Shown: piece by piece, positions 25,129 through 34,523 of the stretch
Position numbering within the stretch: position 1 is the first letter of the stretch
Layout: every line of letters starts with the position of its first letter
NCBI RefSeq assembly: GCF_014652355.1
Contig: NZ_BMYQ01000006.1
Location: 153,471 to 217,470 of the forward strand
Length of the DNA stretch: 64,000 nt
Direction of reading: 5' to 3'
From: Gemmobacter lanyuensis
Lineage (GTDB): Bacteria > Pseudomonadota > Alphaproteobacteria > Rhodobacterales > Rhodobacteraceae
Program-made: the position numbers and the translations under genes
The notes under the pieces: generated by a model
Databases searched by the model: none
What the model saw: only the letters and a program-made list of their open reading frames with translations
Told to the model about the DNA's origin: nothing

Positions 25129-27462
25129 ATGAGTGGAACGGGAAAATGGGGCACGCCCCTTGTCGCGGACCGGCGCTATCCGCCGTCGGGCAAGGGTGGC
25201 TCGGGCGGTGGCGGCAAGGGCCGGGGGCCGGGTAGCGGCACGGGTGGCGGCAAGCGCACGCCCCCGCCGCGCAAACCGCAGCCGCCCCGCAAGGCCGCAC
25301 CGCGCAAGGCCCGCGGGCCGCGCAAGCATGGCCTGATCCTGACGCTCGTCCTCGGGCTGCTGTCGCTGATCTGGCGGGTGGTCTGGGGCATCGGCTGGCG
25401 TGTCACGGCGCTGGTGGCGCTTGTGGTCTTTGGGGCCTCTTTCATCTTTTACCAACAGTTGCCGCCGGTATCGGACCTTGTGGATGCGCGCGCGCGGGGG
25501 TCGGTCACGCTGCTGGATCGCGACGGCCAGGTCTTTGCCTGGCGGGGGGAAACCTTCGGCGGGATGATCGATTCCGACCATGTTTCGCCCTATCTGCGGG
25601 ATGCGGTGGTCGCGACCGAGGACAAGCGGTTCTACAACCACTTCGGCATCAGCCCCCGGGGTATCGCCAGTGCGGTTCGCATCAACCTGAGCGAAGGTCG
25701 CGGCCCGCTGGAGGGCAACGGCGGGTCGACCATCACGCAGCAGGTGGCCAAGCTTTTGTGTCTGGGCGTGCAGTATGACCCCGCAAAATGGAAGACCGAG
25801 GCCGATTATGAAGAGGATTGCCGCGGCGGGGGCGTCTGGCGGAAGGTCAAGGAAATTCCCTTCGCCATGGCGATGGAGGCCAAGTATTCCAAGGCCGAAA
25901 TTCTCACGATCTACTTCAACCGGGCCTATCTGGGTGCCGGTGCCCGCGGGTTTGAGGCTGCAGCACAACGCTATTTCGGCAAATCGGCCAATCAGGTGAA
26001 CGCGGCCGAGGCCGCGATGCTGGCGGGGCTTTTGAAGGCGCCGTCGCGCTATGCGCCCACGAACAACCTGCAACGCGCGCAGGATCGGGCGAATGTCATC
26101 ATCGGGCTGATGCAGGAACAGGGCTATCTGACCACGGCCGAGGCGGATGCCGCCCGCGCCAACCCTGCCCAGCTGTCCGAGGCCGCGGCCAAGAATGCGG
26201 GCGGATTTTTCGCCGATTGGGTGATGGAAAGCGGCCCCACCTTCCTGACCAAGGAAACGACCGAGGATGTGATCATCCGCACCACGCTGGACCAGCAGCT
26301 TCAGCGCAAGGCCGAAGAGGCGCTGGCCGATGTCTTTGCCACCAAGGTCAAGGAGGGATCCGAGGCGCAGGCGGCGATTGTGGTGATGAGCGCGGATGGC
26401 GCGGTGCGCGCCATGGTGGGCGGTCGCAAGATCGCGGCGGCCGGCAGCTTCAACCGCGCGACGCAGGCGCTGCGCCAGACCGGATCGACCTTCAAGCCCT
26501 TCGCCTATGCGGCGGCGCTGGATCTGGGCTACAGCCCGTCGGACTATGTCGAAGACACGCCCCTGACCATCAACATCAAGGGCTCCGGCCCGTGGACGCC
26601 TGTCAATTATGACAAGAAGTTCAAGGGGATGATCACGCTGACCCAGGCCCTGGCCGAAAGCCGCAACATTCCCGCCGTCCGCATCTCCGAGGCGGTGGGG
26701 CGCGATGTCGTCCGCAAGGTCGCGGCCCAGTTCGGGCTGCAAAGCGATCTGGCCGCAGGTCCGGCGCTGGCGCTGGGGGCATCGGAAAGCACGCTGCTGG
26801 AGATGACGGGCGCCTATGCGGGCATCCTGAACGGGGGGTCCTCGGTCAAGCCCTATGGTCTGGTCGGGCTCAAGCTGCAGGGCGAGGAGACCGACATGAT
26901 CGGCCAGGATGGCGGGATCGGTGAACGCGTGATCCGCCCCGAGGCGGCGCAGCTGCTGACCTATATGTTGACCCAGGTGATCGAGCGCGGCACCGGCACC
27001 CGCGCCCGGCTGGGCGATCATCCGGTCGCGGGCAAGACCGGCACCACCAATGCCGCGCGCGATGCCTGGTTCATCGGCTTTTCGGCGCATTACGTGACCG
27101 GGGTCTGGATGGGCTATGATGACAACCGCCCGCTGACCGGGGTCACGGGCGGCGGTCTGCCGGCCGAGATCTGGCATGAGGTGATGGCGCGCATTCATGA
27201 AGGGGTGCCGCCCTCGCCTTTGCCGATGATCGTGCCGGAACCGCGCAATGCGCCCCCGGCCGGGGTCAGCCCGAGCGTCTTGCAGGGCGATGCGGCGCCG
27301 ACGGCGACGGCAAACCCCGGTGCGCCTGTGCCCGCACCGGCACCGATGCAGGCTCCCGCCCAACCGGGCGCAGGCCAGCCCGGCGCCCCGGCGCCGCAGG
27401 GCGGTGACCCGTTGCAGGATGCCTTGGAGGAGGCGCTGGGGTCGATCTCGGGCGTTTACTGA
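25129..27462 (+). CDS. Class A penicillin-binding protein (PBP1A-type transglycosylase/transpeptidase)
   Basis: A 777-aa bifunctional murein synthase. Residues 1-66 are an unusual Gly-, Pro-, Arg- and Lys-rich cytoplasmic tail, followed by a membrane segment (about 68-108). The GT51 domain carries the catalytic Glu in ATEDKRFYNHFG (Glu164) and GGSTITQQVAKLL. The transpeptidase has the nucleophile Ser453 in STFK, SRN at about 511-513 and KTGTT from Lys636. The C-terminus (about 700-765) is Pro/Ala-rich and low in complexity. It polymerises lipid II and cross-links glycan strands in the periplasm. Its stop overlaps the convergent lrgB end by 7 bases. Confidence 0.92.
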   Translation: MSGTGKWGTPLVADRRYPPSGKGGSGGGGKGRGPGSGTGGGKRTPPPRKPQPPRKAAPRKARGPRKHGLILTLVLGLLSLIWRVVWGIGWRVTALVALVVFGASFIFYQQLPPVSDLVDARARGSVTLLDRDGQVFAWRGETFGGMIDSDHVSPYLRDAVVATEDKRFYNHFGISPRGIASAVRINLSEGRGPLEGNGGSTITQQVAKLLCLGVQYDPAKWKTEADYEEDCRGGGVWRKVKEIPFAMAMEAKYSKAEILTIYFNRAYLGAGARGFEAAAQRYFGKSANQVNAAEAAMLAGLLKAPSRYAPTNNLQRAQDRANVIIGLMQEQGYLTTAEADAARANPAQLSEAAAKNAGGFFADWVMESGPTFLTKETTEDVIIRTTLDQQLQRKAEEALADVFATKVKEGSEAQAAIVVMSADGAVRAMVGGRKIAAAGSFNRATQALRQTGSTFKPFAYAAALDLGYSPSDYVEDTPLTINIKGSGPWTPVNYDKKFKGMITLTQALAESRNIPAVRISEAVGRDVVRKVAAQFGLQSDLAAGPALALGASESTLLEMTGAYAGILNGGSSVKPYGLVGLKLQGEETDMIGQDGGIGERVIRPEAAQLLTYMLTQVIERGTGTRARLGDHPVAGKTGTTNAARDAWFIGFSAHYVTGVWMGYDDNRPLTGVTGGGLPAEIWHEVMARIHEGVPPSPLPMIVPEPRNAPPAGVSPSVLQGDAAPTATANPGAPVPAPAPMQAPAQPGAGQPGAPAPQGGDPLQDALEEALGSISGVY

Positions 27463-28172
27463 AAGAGCGACAGCACCCATGGGGCTAGAATGGCGGTCAG
27501 AACCGCGTTCAGCCCCATGCCCAGCCCGGCAAAGGCCCCAGCCGTCGGATGCACCTGAAAGGCGCGGGCGGTGCCGATGCCATGGGCGGCCACGCCCGTG
27601 GCAAAGCCCCGCGCCCGCCAGTCGCGGATGCCAAGCGCATTCAGAAGCGGCGTCGCCGTGATTGCGCCGATGATCCCGGTCAGGATGACCAGCACCGCCG
27701 TCAGCGTGGGCGACCCGCCCAGCTGTGCCGAAATCCCCAGCGCCACCGGGGCCGTGGCCGATTTCGGCGCCAGCGAGGCCAGCGTCTCGCCCCCGATCCC
27801 CAAGGCTGAGGCGATGCCAAGCGCCGAAACGACGGCGACCGTCGATCCCGCCAACAGCGACGCCAGCAGGGGTAGGGCCGCCTTTTTAACATGGCCCAGA
27901 TTGTCCCACAGCGGCAGTGCCAGCGCGACCGTCGCCGGACCCAGCAGGAAATGCACAAATTGCGCGCCCTCGAAATAGACCGGATAGGGTGTGCCGCTGC
28001 CCCAGAGAACCCCGGCCAGCACCAGCACCGCGATCAGCACCGGGTTCACATAGGGCCGCCGCCCCGCCGCCTGAAAACAGGCATGTCCCAGGGCATAGGC
28101 CGCCAGCGTCGCCACCAGCCAGACCAGCGGGCCTTGCGCCAGATAGGACCAGATCTCGGTGAAGTCGGTCAT
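27456..28172 (-). CDS. lrgB: LrgB/CidB family membrane protein
   Basis: The 238-aa product starts at ATG 28172, overlapping the lrgA stop as ATGA. It has about eight membrane segments and the LrgB signatures LGPATVALALPLW, PKSATAPVALGISAQLGG and VAAHGIGTARAF. LrgAB/CidAB systems were first linked to murein hydrolase export and lysis. Homologues in plants carry glycolate/glycerate, and in Bacillus a related pair imports pyruvate, so a small organic acid carrier is at least as likely. Operon with lrgA. The ORF extension up to 28559 in this frame runs under lrgA and is a shadow. Confidence 0.9.
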   Translation of the reverse strand: MTDFTEIWSYLAQGPLVWLVATLAAYALGHACFQAAGRRPYVNPVLIAVLVLAGVLWGSGTPYPVYFEGAQFVHFLLGPATVALALPLWDNLGHVKKAALPLLASLLAGSTVAVVSALGIASALGIGGETLASLAPKSATAPVALGISAQLGGSPTLTAVLVILTGIIGAITATPLLNALGIRDWRARGFATGVAAHGIGTARAFQVHPTAGAFAGLGMGLNAVLTAILAPWVLSLFQ

Positions 28173-28525
28173 TCCCCGACCTCCGTCCCCAGCAGGCGCG
28201 CGACCCCGGCAAAGGCCAGCGCCCCGGCCGCGATGGCCGCCACGGTGGACACGATCAGCACCACCGCCAGCGCCGGGCCTTGCGCGGTGATCTTGTCCAG
28301 ATGGCCGATGACCCCGGTCCCGGCGGGCACGAACAGCAGCGAGAGATGCCCCAGTAACCCCTGCGCCAGCGGCCGCATCACCCCCACCAGCCGGGGGAAG
28401 ACCGCGAAGGCCACCACCAGCAGCAACATCCCCGTCACGGGGCCGGGCAGCGGGGCGTGGGTCAGGCGGGTCAGCGTCTCGCCGGCCAGTTGCGCGGTCA
28501 GCAGGACAAGCAGGGCATGTATCAT
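28169..28525 (-). CDS. lrgA: CidA/LrgA family membrane protein
   Basis: A 118-aa membrane protein with four hydrophobic segments and the LrgA motif PLPGPVTGMLLLVVAF plus LGHLSLLFVPAGTGVIGH. GGAGG precedes ATG 28525. It is the holin-like partner of LrgB encoded directly downstream with a 4-base overlap. It contains no recognisable sensor domain, and no LytSR-type regulator is nearby. Confidence 0.9.
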   Translation of the reverse strand: MIHALLVLLTAQLAGETLTRLTHAPLPGPVTGMLLLVVAFAVFPRLVGVMRPLAQGLLGHLSLLFVPAGTGVIGHLDKITAQGPALAVVLIVSTVAAIAAGALAFAGVARLLGTEVGE

Positions 28526-28591
28526 CGGGGCCTCCGGTCTTTTTGGCAGGTTGCGCCATTCGCCGCCCCGCGAAAACCCCGCATTGTGACG

Positions 28592-29053
28592 TTAGACCTT
28601 GCGCTGAAAGGTGAAACTGGTGGGACGGTCATAGCCCGGATGGGCCGTCGCCCCGGTTTGGACAAAGCCCATGGCGGCAAAGGCCGCGTGGTTTTCCACC
28701 AGCTCTACCCGCACCTGCAGCTCCAGCAGTGGCAGGTCCAGTGCCCGGGCGCGGGTGGCGGCATGATCAACCAGACGCCGGGCCAGACCCTGCCCCCGCG
28801 CTGCCTCTGCCGTGGCGAGTTTGCCGAGATAAAGCGCCCCCGGCCGCACCGTCAGAAAGACGCAGGCCAGCACCGGGTCTTTGCCGATCCGCCAGACCTC
28901 ACCCTGCGCGGCCTGGGCGCGGACGCTGTCCTCTGTCAGATCGCGGGCCGAAGAGGGCGGATCGACGCGCCCCTCCATCCCGGCAAAGGCCGCGCGGATC
29001 AGCGCCAGAACGGGCGCCGGGTTATCGGTTGGGGTCAGACGCTGGGGCTGCAT
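28592..29053 (-). CDS. GNAT family N-acetyltransferase
   Basis: A 153-aa single-domain acetyltransferase from ATG 29053. The acetyl-CoA binding motif A is LGKLATAEAARGQGLARRLV, with the pyrophosphate-binding RGQGLA loop, and a typical motif B follows at VELVENHAAFAAMGF. The substrate cannot be inferred. It is a single gene, divergent from smc across 136 bp. The long in-frame extension to 29515 runs antisense through smc and is rejected. Confidence 0.85.
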   Translation of the reverse strand: MQPQRLTPTDNPAPVLALIRAAFAGMEGRVDPPSSARDLTEDSVRAQAAQGEVWRIGKDPVLACVFLTVRPGALYLGKLATAEAARGQGLARRLVDHAATRARALDLPLLELQVRVELVENHAAFAAMGFVQTGATAHPGYDRPTSFTFQRKV

Positions 29054-29189
29054 GGTGGCAGTCTGCGGGGGCAGGGGCTGCGGGTCAAGTTTCTGGGGAT
29101 AACTCCGCGTGCCAGGCAGGTTTTCCGGGGGCGCAATTGACTCTGCCCTGTCCAGACCGGACGATGCGCCGCCCTGATCGGAGATTCCC

Positions 29190-32100
29190 TTGCGGTTCAA
29201 CCGCCTCAGACTGAACGGTTTCAAAAGCTTTGTCGATCCGACCGAGCTTGTCATCCACGAAGGCCTGACCGGCGTCGTGGGGCCGAATGGCTGTGGGAAA
29301 TCGAACCTGCTGGAGGCGCTGCGGTGGGTCATGGGCGAAAACCGCCCCACCGCCATGCGCGGCGGCGGGATGGAGGATGTGATCTTCGCGGGCGCTGCCA
29401 CGCGCTCTGCCCGGCACTTTGCCGAAGTCGCGCTGGTGATGGACAACAGCGACCGGTTGGCACCTTCCGGCTTCAACGATGCCGACCAGCTGGAAATTGT
29501 ACGTCGTATCACCAAGGACGCGGGCAGCGCCTATAAGGCCAATGGCAAGGACGTGCGCGCCCGCGACATCCAGATGCTCTTCGCCGATGCCTCGACCGGG
29601 GCGCAATCGCCTGCGCTGGTGCGGCAGGGGCAGATTTCGGAACTGATCAACGCCAAGCCAAAGGCACGCCGCCGGATTCTTGAAGAAGCGGCCGGGATCT
29701 CGGGCCTCTATCAGCGGCGGCATGAGGCCGAGCTGCGGCTCAACGCGACGGAACAGAACCTTGCCCGTGTGGATGATGTGCTGGAACAGCTCGCCGGGCA
29801 GCTGGCCACGCTGCACCGTCAGGCGCGTCAGGCCGCCCGCTACCGCGAGATTGGCGAGGATCTGCGCCGGGCCGAGGGCATGTTCCTTTATCGTCGCTGG
29901 CGCGAGGCCGATCTGGCCCGGGCCGAGGCCGAGGGCACCCTGCGCGAACGGCTGCTGATTGCCGCCGCCGCTGAAAAAGCCGCGCGCGAGGCCACGCGCC
30001 TGCGCGAAGTCTCCGAGGCCGCCTTGCCCCCGCGCCGCGAGGAAGAGGCCATCGCCGGTGCCATTCTGCAGCGCCTTGTCGTCGAGCGGGACGCCCTGAC
30101 CGATCAGGAAACGCGGGCGCGGCAGGTGATCGAAACCCTGAATGGCCGGATCGCCCAGCTGGCCCGCGACATGGACCGCGAAGCGGGGCTGAACCGCGAT
30201 GCGGGCGAAACCATCGCCCGGCTGGATTGGGAACTGGCGCAGCTCTTGAAGGCGCATGAAGGGCATGAGGATCGCCTGGCCGAAGCGGTGGACACCGCCC
30301 GCGAGGCGGGCGCCATCCTGACCGAGCGCGAGGCGCAGCTTTCGGATTGTACCGAGGATATTGCCCGCCTTGCCGCCCGCCACCAATCGGCGCAGCGTCT
30401 GGCGCAGGAAACCCGCGCCAGCGTCGACAAAGCCGAGGCCGAGGCACGGCGCGCCCGCGACGCTGTCGAAGGCGCCCGCGAAACGCTTGAACTTGCCGCC
30501 GAGGCGCAAGAGGCCGCGGCCTTCACGCAGGAAGAGGCCACCGAACAGGCCATCGCTGCGGAAGAGGCACTGGCCATGGCCGAAGAGGCGCGGGCCGAGG
30601 TGCAGGGCCGCGAGGCCGATGCTCGCGCCGTGCGGTCGGCCGCCGAGGGCGAGGCCAATGCCCTGCGGGCCGAGGTGGCGGCTCTGGCCCGGCTGGTCGA
30701 ACGGGAATCGCGGGCGGGGGAACAGCTGCTGGATCGCGTCACCGTGACCCCGGGGTATGAGGCCGCCTTGGGCGCCGCGCTGGCCGATGATCTGCGCGCG
30801 CCGGAACTTGCCGACGGGGGCCGGTCGGGTTGGGCGCTGCTGCCTGCCTACCCCGAGGATCAGCCGCTACCGGATGGCGTGGCCCCGCTGTCTGCCCATG
30901 TGACCGTGCCTGCGGTGCTGCAGCGGCGGATCAGCCAGATCGGGCTGGTGACGCAGGACAGGGCCGAAGCGATGCAGCTGCATCTGCGCCCCGGCCAGCG
31001 ACTGGTGAGCCTTGAGGGTGATCTTTGGCGCTGGGACGGGTTCCGTTCGGGGGCGGAAGATGCGCCCTCGGCCGCGGCGCTGCGGTTGCGGCAGCTGAAC
31101 CGGCTGGTGCAGCTGAAGCGCGATCTGGAGGATGTGGCCGCCCGTGCCGATGGCGCCCTGCAGGCGCATGAGGCATTACAGGCCCGCCTGACCGAACTCG
31201 CTCGCGCCGATCAGGCCGCCCGTGATGCCCGCCGCGCCGCCGATGCCCGCGTAACCGAGGCGGGCCGCGCCTTGGCGCGGGCCGAGGCTGACCGTTCTAT
31301 CGCCGCGGGCAAGCTGGAGGCCGCGCGGCTTTCAGTCAGCCGGTTCGAGGATGAGGCCATGGCCGCCCGCGCCCGCGCGGCCGAGGCCGAGGCAGGCCTG
31401 ACCGACTTGCCCGATCTGGAGGCCGGGCGGGCGCAGGTCGAACAGCTGAAGCTGGCGGTTGAGGCTGCGCGCATCACCATGATGTCGGCCCGCGCCCAGC
31501 AGGATGAGGTGCGCCGCGAAGGCGAGGCCCGCGTCCGGCGGCGGCAAGAGGTGCAGAAGGAAATCTCGGGCTGGCGGCACCGTCTGGAAACGGCCGAAAA
31601 GCGCAGTGCCGAGCTGGCCGAACGCAAGGCCGAGGCCGAGGCCGAACTGGTCGAGGCGCGCGAGGTGCCCGAAGAGATCGCCATCAAGCGCGAGGATCTG
31701 GCCGAGGCGATCGACAGCGCCGAAACCCGTCGCCGGGCCGCCACTGATGCGCTGACCAAGGCCGAAACCGCCCTGCGTGAGGCGCAGATCCGTGAACGCG
31801 ATGCCGAACGTCTGGCCGGAGAGGCGCGCGAATCCCGCGCCGCCGCCGATGCCCGGGCCGAGGCCGCGCGCCAGACCGTTGCCGCCGCCGCCGACCGTTT
31901 GCGTGAGGAGATGGATCTGACGCCCGCACAACTGCTCGACGGGCTTGGCGTGGACCCTGACGGCATGCCCTCGGTCGATCAGCTGGAAACCGAGGTGAAC
32001 CGCCTGAAACGCCAGCGGGAATCGCTGGGCGCGGTGAACCTGCGGGCCGAAGAGGACGCGCGCGCCGTGCAGGCCGAACATGACGCGCTTGCCAGGGAAA

Positions 32101-32645
32101 AATCGGATCTGGAAGAGGCGGTGAAAAAGCTCCGCTCCGGCATCCACGGGCTGAACCGCGAAGGGCGCGAACGTCTTCTGGCGGCCTTTGAACAGGTGAA
32201 CGGGTCTTTTGCCACGCTGTTCACCCATCTCTTTGCCGGCGGCGAGGCGCGGCTGGTGCTGGTGGAAAGCGATGATCCGCTGGAGGCGGGGCTTGAAATC
32301 ATGTGCCAACCGCCGGGCAAGAAGCTTTCGACCCTGTCGCTTTTGTCAGGCGGGGAGCAGACGTTGACGGCGCTCTCGCTCATCTTTGCGGTGTTTCTGG
32401 CCAATCCTTCGCCCATCTGCGTGCTGGATGAGGTGGACGCCCCCCTTGACGACGCTAACGTAACCCGCTTTTGCGACCTTCTGGACGAGATGACGCGGCG
32501 GACCGAGACGCGCTTTCTCATCATCACCCACCATGCCGTGACCATGGCGCGCATGGATCGGCTGTTCGGGGTGACGATGCAGGAACAGGGGGTCAGTCAG
32601 CTTGTCTCTGTCGATCTCAAGAAGGCCGAGGCGCTGGTGGCATGA
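29190..32645 (+). CDS. smc: Chromosome segregation protein SMC
   Basis: The 1151-aa ATPase organises and segregates chromosomes with the ScpAB kleisin complex. The head has Walker A GPNGCGKSN (31-39), the C-terminal signature LSGGEQTLTALSL (from 1052) and Walker B ICVLDEVDAPLDD. Between them are two long coiled coils (about 170-500 and 640-1000), extremely rich in Ala, Glu and Arg, around a hinge (about 515-620). Length is normal. The start is TTG at 29190 with GGAG upstream; MRFNRLRLNGFKSFVDP is the conserved N-terminus, so no ATG fits better. It overlaps the next gene as ATGA. scpA and scpB are not nearby. Confidence 0.96.
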   Translation: MRFNRLRLNGFKSFVDPTELVIHEGLTGVVGPNGCGKSNLLEALRWVMGENRPTAMRGGGMEDVIFAGAATRSARHFAEVALVMDNSDRLAPSGFNDADQLEIVRRITKDAGSAYKANGKDVRARDIQMLFADASTGAQSPALVRQGQISELINAKPKARRRILEEAAGISGLYQRRHEAELRLNATEQNLARVDDVLEQLAGQLATLHRQARQAARYREIGEDLRRAEGMFLYRRWREADLARAEAEGTLRERLLIAAAAEKAAREATRLREVSEAALPPRREEEAIAGAILQRLVVERDALTDQETRARQVIETLNGRIAQLARDMDREAGLNRDAGETIARLDWELAQLLKAHEGHEDRLAEAVDTAREAGAILTEREAQLSDCTEDIARLAARHQSAQRLAQETRASVDKAEAEARRARDAVEGARETLELAAEAQEAAAFTQEEATEQAIAAEEALAMAEEARAEVQGREADARAVRSAAEGEANALRAEVAALARLVERESRAGEQLLDRVTVTPGYEAALGAALADDLRAPELADGGRSGWALLPAYPEDQPLPDGVAPLSAHVTVPAVLQRRISQIGLVTQDRAEAMQLHLRPGQRLVSLEGDLWRWDGFRSGAEDAPSAAALRLRQLNRLVQLKRDLEDVAARADGALQAHEALQARLTELARADQAARDARRAADARVTEAGRALARAEADRSIAAGKLEAARLSVSRFEDEAMAARARAAEAEAGLTDLPDLEAGRAQVEQLKLAVEAARITMMSARAQQDEVRREGEARVRRRQEVQKEISGWRHRLETAEKRSAELAERKAEAEAELVEAREVPEEIAIKREDLAEAIDSAETRRRAATDALTKAETALREAQIRERDAERLAGEARESRAAADARAEAARQTVAAAADRLREEMDLTPAQLLDGLGVDPDGMPSVDQLETEVNRLKRQRESLGAVNLRAEEDARAVQAEHDALAREKSDLEEAVKKLRSGIHGLNREGRERLLAAFEQVNGSFATLFTHLFAGGEARLVLVESDDPLEAGLEIMCQPPGKKLSTLSLLSGGEQTLTALSLIFAVFLANPSPICVLDEVDAPLDDANVTRFCDLLDEMTRRTETRFLIITHHAVTMARMDRLFGVTMQEQGVSQLVSVDLKKAEALVA

Positions 32646-32998
32646 AACAGGACTATGTGAAGAACGCGCTGCAGGCGGCAGGCTTTTGCGGCATCGACGA
32701 AGACGGCGGCGTGATCTTTGCCCGCGTTGCGGCGCAGGCGCCGGAGTTCCGGGTCGAAGCGCATGAAGGCGGCTGGCGTCTGGTACTGCCCTGGAACGTC
32801 CGCCCGCCCGAAGAGGCTATGGAGGATTGGAACGCCCGCATGGGGGTGGCGCGGATGGAGATCCGTCAGGGCGAGGCCGCGCTGGTCATGCCCTGGGGCG
32901 GCGCGGAAGACCTGCCCCGCTGGGCCGCCCTTGCGGCCGAGGCCGAGGCGCATTTCATCCGCTGGCGGCGGGGGCGTCGCCCCGCCGAGGGGATGTGA
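32642..32998 (+). CDS. Conserved-looking 118-aa protein co-translated with SMC, function unknown
   Basis: The 118-aa acidic/aromatic protein starts at ATG 32642 inside the smc stop (ATGA), so it is translationally coupled to smc. It contains no signal peptide or membrane segment. Visible features are a Trp-rich middle (WRLVLPWNVRPPEEAMEDWN) and a basic end (FIRWRRGRRPAEGM). I do not recognise a domain. Tight coupling hints at a DNA- or SMC-related role, but this is only positional. Its stop codon lies within the first unit of a 14-bp tandem repeat. Confidence 0.75.
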   Translation: MKQDYVKNALQAAGFCGIDEDGGVIFARVAAQAPEFRVEAHEGGWRLVLPWNVRPPEEAMEDWNARMGVARMEIRQGEAALVMPWGGAEDLPRWAALAAEAEAHFIRWRRGRRPAEGM

Positions 32999-33061
32999 CC
33001 GAGGGGATGAGACTGGGGGGATGAGACTGGGGGGATGTGACTGGGGGGATGTGACCGGGGG
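32989..33061 (+). repeat. Five-unit 14-bp G-rich tandem repeat
   Basis: Five consecutive 14-bp units start at 32989, 33003, 33017, 33031 and 33045; the consensus is GGGGATGWGACYGG. Units 2 and 3 are identical. Adjoining units create runs of five or six G at 33015-33020, 33029-33034, 33043-33048 and 33057-33061, separated by 8 non-G-run bases, plus GGGG at 33003-33006. This spacing could permit a long-loop G-quadruplex on the + strand. The repeat contains the stop of the 118-aa gene and ends 3 bases before the stop codon of the convergent MOSC gene. Confidence 0.9.
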
Positions 33062-33063
33062 CG

Positions 33064-33615
33064 TCAGCCGATCCGCTTCAGCCGGTCGCCCACGCGCATC
33101 TCGCCGCCCTGTGCCACCGAACACAGCACGCCGCGCAGGCGCAGCTCCGGGTGGCCGGGGGCGGTGATCCAGGCCTTGGCATCGGCGCCATAGCGGGCCT
33201 TCCACTTCACGCAGCCATCGTTGAACACATCGCTGACCCGCAAGATCGCACTGCCCGCCTGCAACAGCGTGCCATCCGGCAGATTGGCAAGCGAGGTGTC
33301 CAGATCGGCGATGATCGTATCGCCGGGATGGGGTGTGCCGGCCCGATCGCGCCAGACCAGATCCATTACCCGGCTGGGCAGGATCGACACCTGAATCCGC
33401 GGATCGCCCGACCCGTCAGGCAGTTTGAGCCAGGGAGCCGTTGTGAAGCGTTCGCCCGGAACCCCCTCCTCGGGTGTGATGGTCAGGCTTTCGGGAAAGC
33501 TGCGCTGGTTGAAAGCCGGTCGGAAACAGAGCTGCAGGATGGGCGTATCATCCTTGGGCGCCGCAAGAACATGCGGCAGCGCGGTCATCAGTTCGTCCAG
33601 AGAGACGGGGGTCAT
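33064..33615 (-). CDS. MOSC domain-containing protein
   Basis: The 183-aa product is a stand-alone MOSC domain: [21 protein letters not shown] in the N-terminal half, [18 protein letters not shown] with the conserved sulfur-binding Cys, and [20 protein letters not shown] near the end. MOSC proteins handle sulfur and molybdenum cofactor chemistry, as in the molybdenum cofactor sulfurase C-terminus and YiiM. No molybdenum genes are adjacent. Its start overlaps the cbiB stop as ATGA, so it is the last gene of a cobC-cbiB-MOSC operon, a combination whose logic is not obvious. Confidence 0.87.
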   Translation of the reverse strand: MTPVSLDELMTALPHVLAAPKDDTPILQLCFRPAFNQRSFPESLTITPEEGVPGERFTTAPWLKLPDGSGDPRIQVSILPSRVMDLVWRDRAGTPHPGDTIIADLDTSLANLPDGTLLQAGSAILRVSDVFNDGCVKWKARYGADAKAWITAPGHPELRLRGVLCSVAQGGEMRVGDRLKRIG

Positions 33616-34523
33616 AGCATCACCATCAGCAGGGCAAAGGCCAGCATCAGACCCCAGGCGCGCCAGAGGGCCGAACAGGCGGCTTCAATCTCGGCCGGGC
33701 CAGGGTCGCGCCGCCCTTCGGCATTGACCCAGGGAAAATCCCGCATCTCGCCGTTGTAGCTGCGCGGGCCGGACAAAGAGATGCCAAGAACGACAGCCAT
33801 TGCCGCTTCCGGCCATCCTGCATTGGGGGACCGGTGCAAAGGCGCGTCCCGCAGGATGACGCGGGCCGCATCAAGCCGCCCATGCGCCAGCGCCAGCAGC
33901 AGCGCCGTCAGCCGCGCGGGGATCAGGTTCAGCAGATCATCGAAGCGCGCGGCCGCCCAGCCGAACTGTTCGTGGCGGGGGGTGCGGTGGCCAATCATGC
34001 TGTCGGCGGTATTGGTGATCTTGTAGAGCATCAGCCCCGGCAGACCCGCCACCAGATACCAGAAAAGCGGCGCAATCACCCCGTCCGACAGGTTTTCCGC
34101 CGCACTTTCGATGGCTGCCCGCGCCACGGCGGGGCCCTCCATCGCGGCCGTATCCCGCCCCACGATCATGGCGACCTTGCGCCGCCCGTCCGCCAAGCTT
34201 TGCCTGAGCCCCTCGGCCACGGCGCGGACGTGTTCGACAAGGCTTTTCTGTGCCAGCAGGATCGCCACAACGATCACTTCCAGAACACCAAAATCCGGCA
34301 GGACATGCAGCAGCCAGCCAAGCGCCAGCGCGGCGAGGCCCAGCCCCGTCATGGCAATGAAGCCCTTGAGCCGCCGCATCCCGCCCGTGTTCAGCGCCTT
34401 GTCCGCGGCGCTGACCGCCCGCCCCATCAGCACCGCCGGATGGGGGAACCGATCCCAGAGCCATTTCGGCTCTCCCAGTGCGGCATCGAGCAGCATCGCG
34501 GGAACGAGGATGAGCGCGCTCAT
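33612..34523 (-). CDS. cbiB: Adenosylcobinamide-phosphate synthase CbiB/CobD
   Basis: A 303-aa integral membrane enzyme ([26 protein letters not shown] at the N-terminus, then [20 protein letters not shown] with [17 protein letters not shown], and [10 protein letters not shown] near the C-terminus), all hallmarks of CbiB/CobD. It attaches the aminopropanol linker to adenosylcobyric acid in coenzyme B12 synthesis. It overlaps both neighbours by 4 bases (ATGA), in an operon with the threonine-phosphate decarboxylase that supplies the linker. Enzyme naming differs between aerobic and anaerobic nomenclature (CobD in Pseudomonas, CbiB in Salmonella). Confidence 0.94.
   Translation of the reverse strand: MSALILVPAMLLDAALGEPKWLWDRFPHPAVLMGRAVSAADKALNTGGMRRLKGFIAMTGLGLAALALGWLLHVLPDFGVLEVIVVAILLAQKSLVEHVRAVAEGLRQSLADGRRKVAMIVGRDTAAMEGPAVARAAIESAAENLSDGVIAPLFWYLVAGLPGLMLYKITNTADSMIGHRTPRHEQFGWAAARFDDLLNLIPARLTALLLALAHGRLDAARVILRDAPLHRSPNAGWPEAAMAVVLGISLSGPRSYNGEMRDFPWVNAEGRRDPGPAEIEAACSALWRAWGLMLAFALLMVML

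Noticed and set aside
25123..27480. 785-aa minus-strand open frame opposite the PBP gene
   Set aside because: Antisense shadow: the + strand has intact GT51, SxxK, SxN and KTG motifs.
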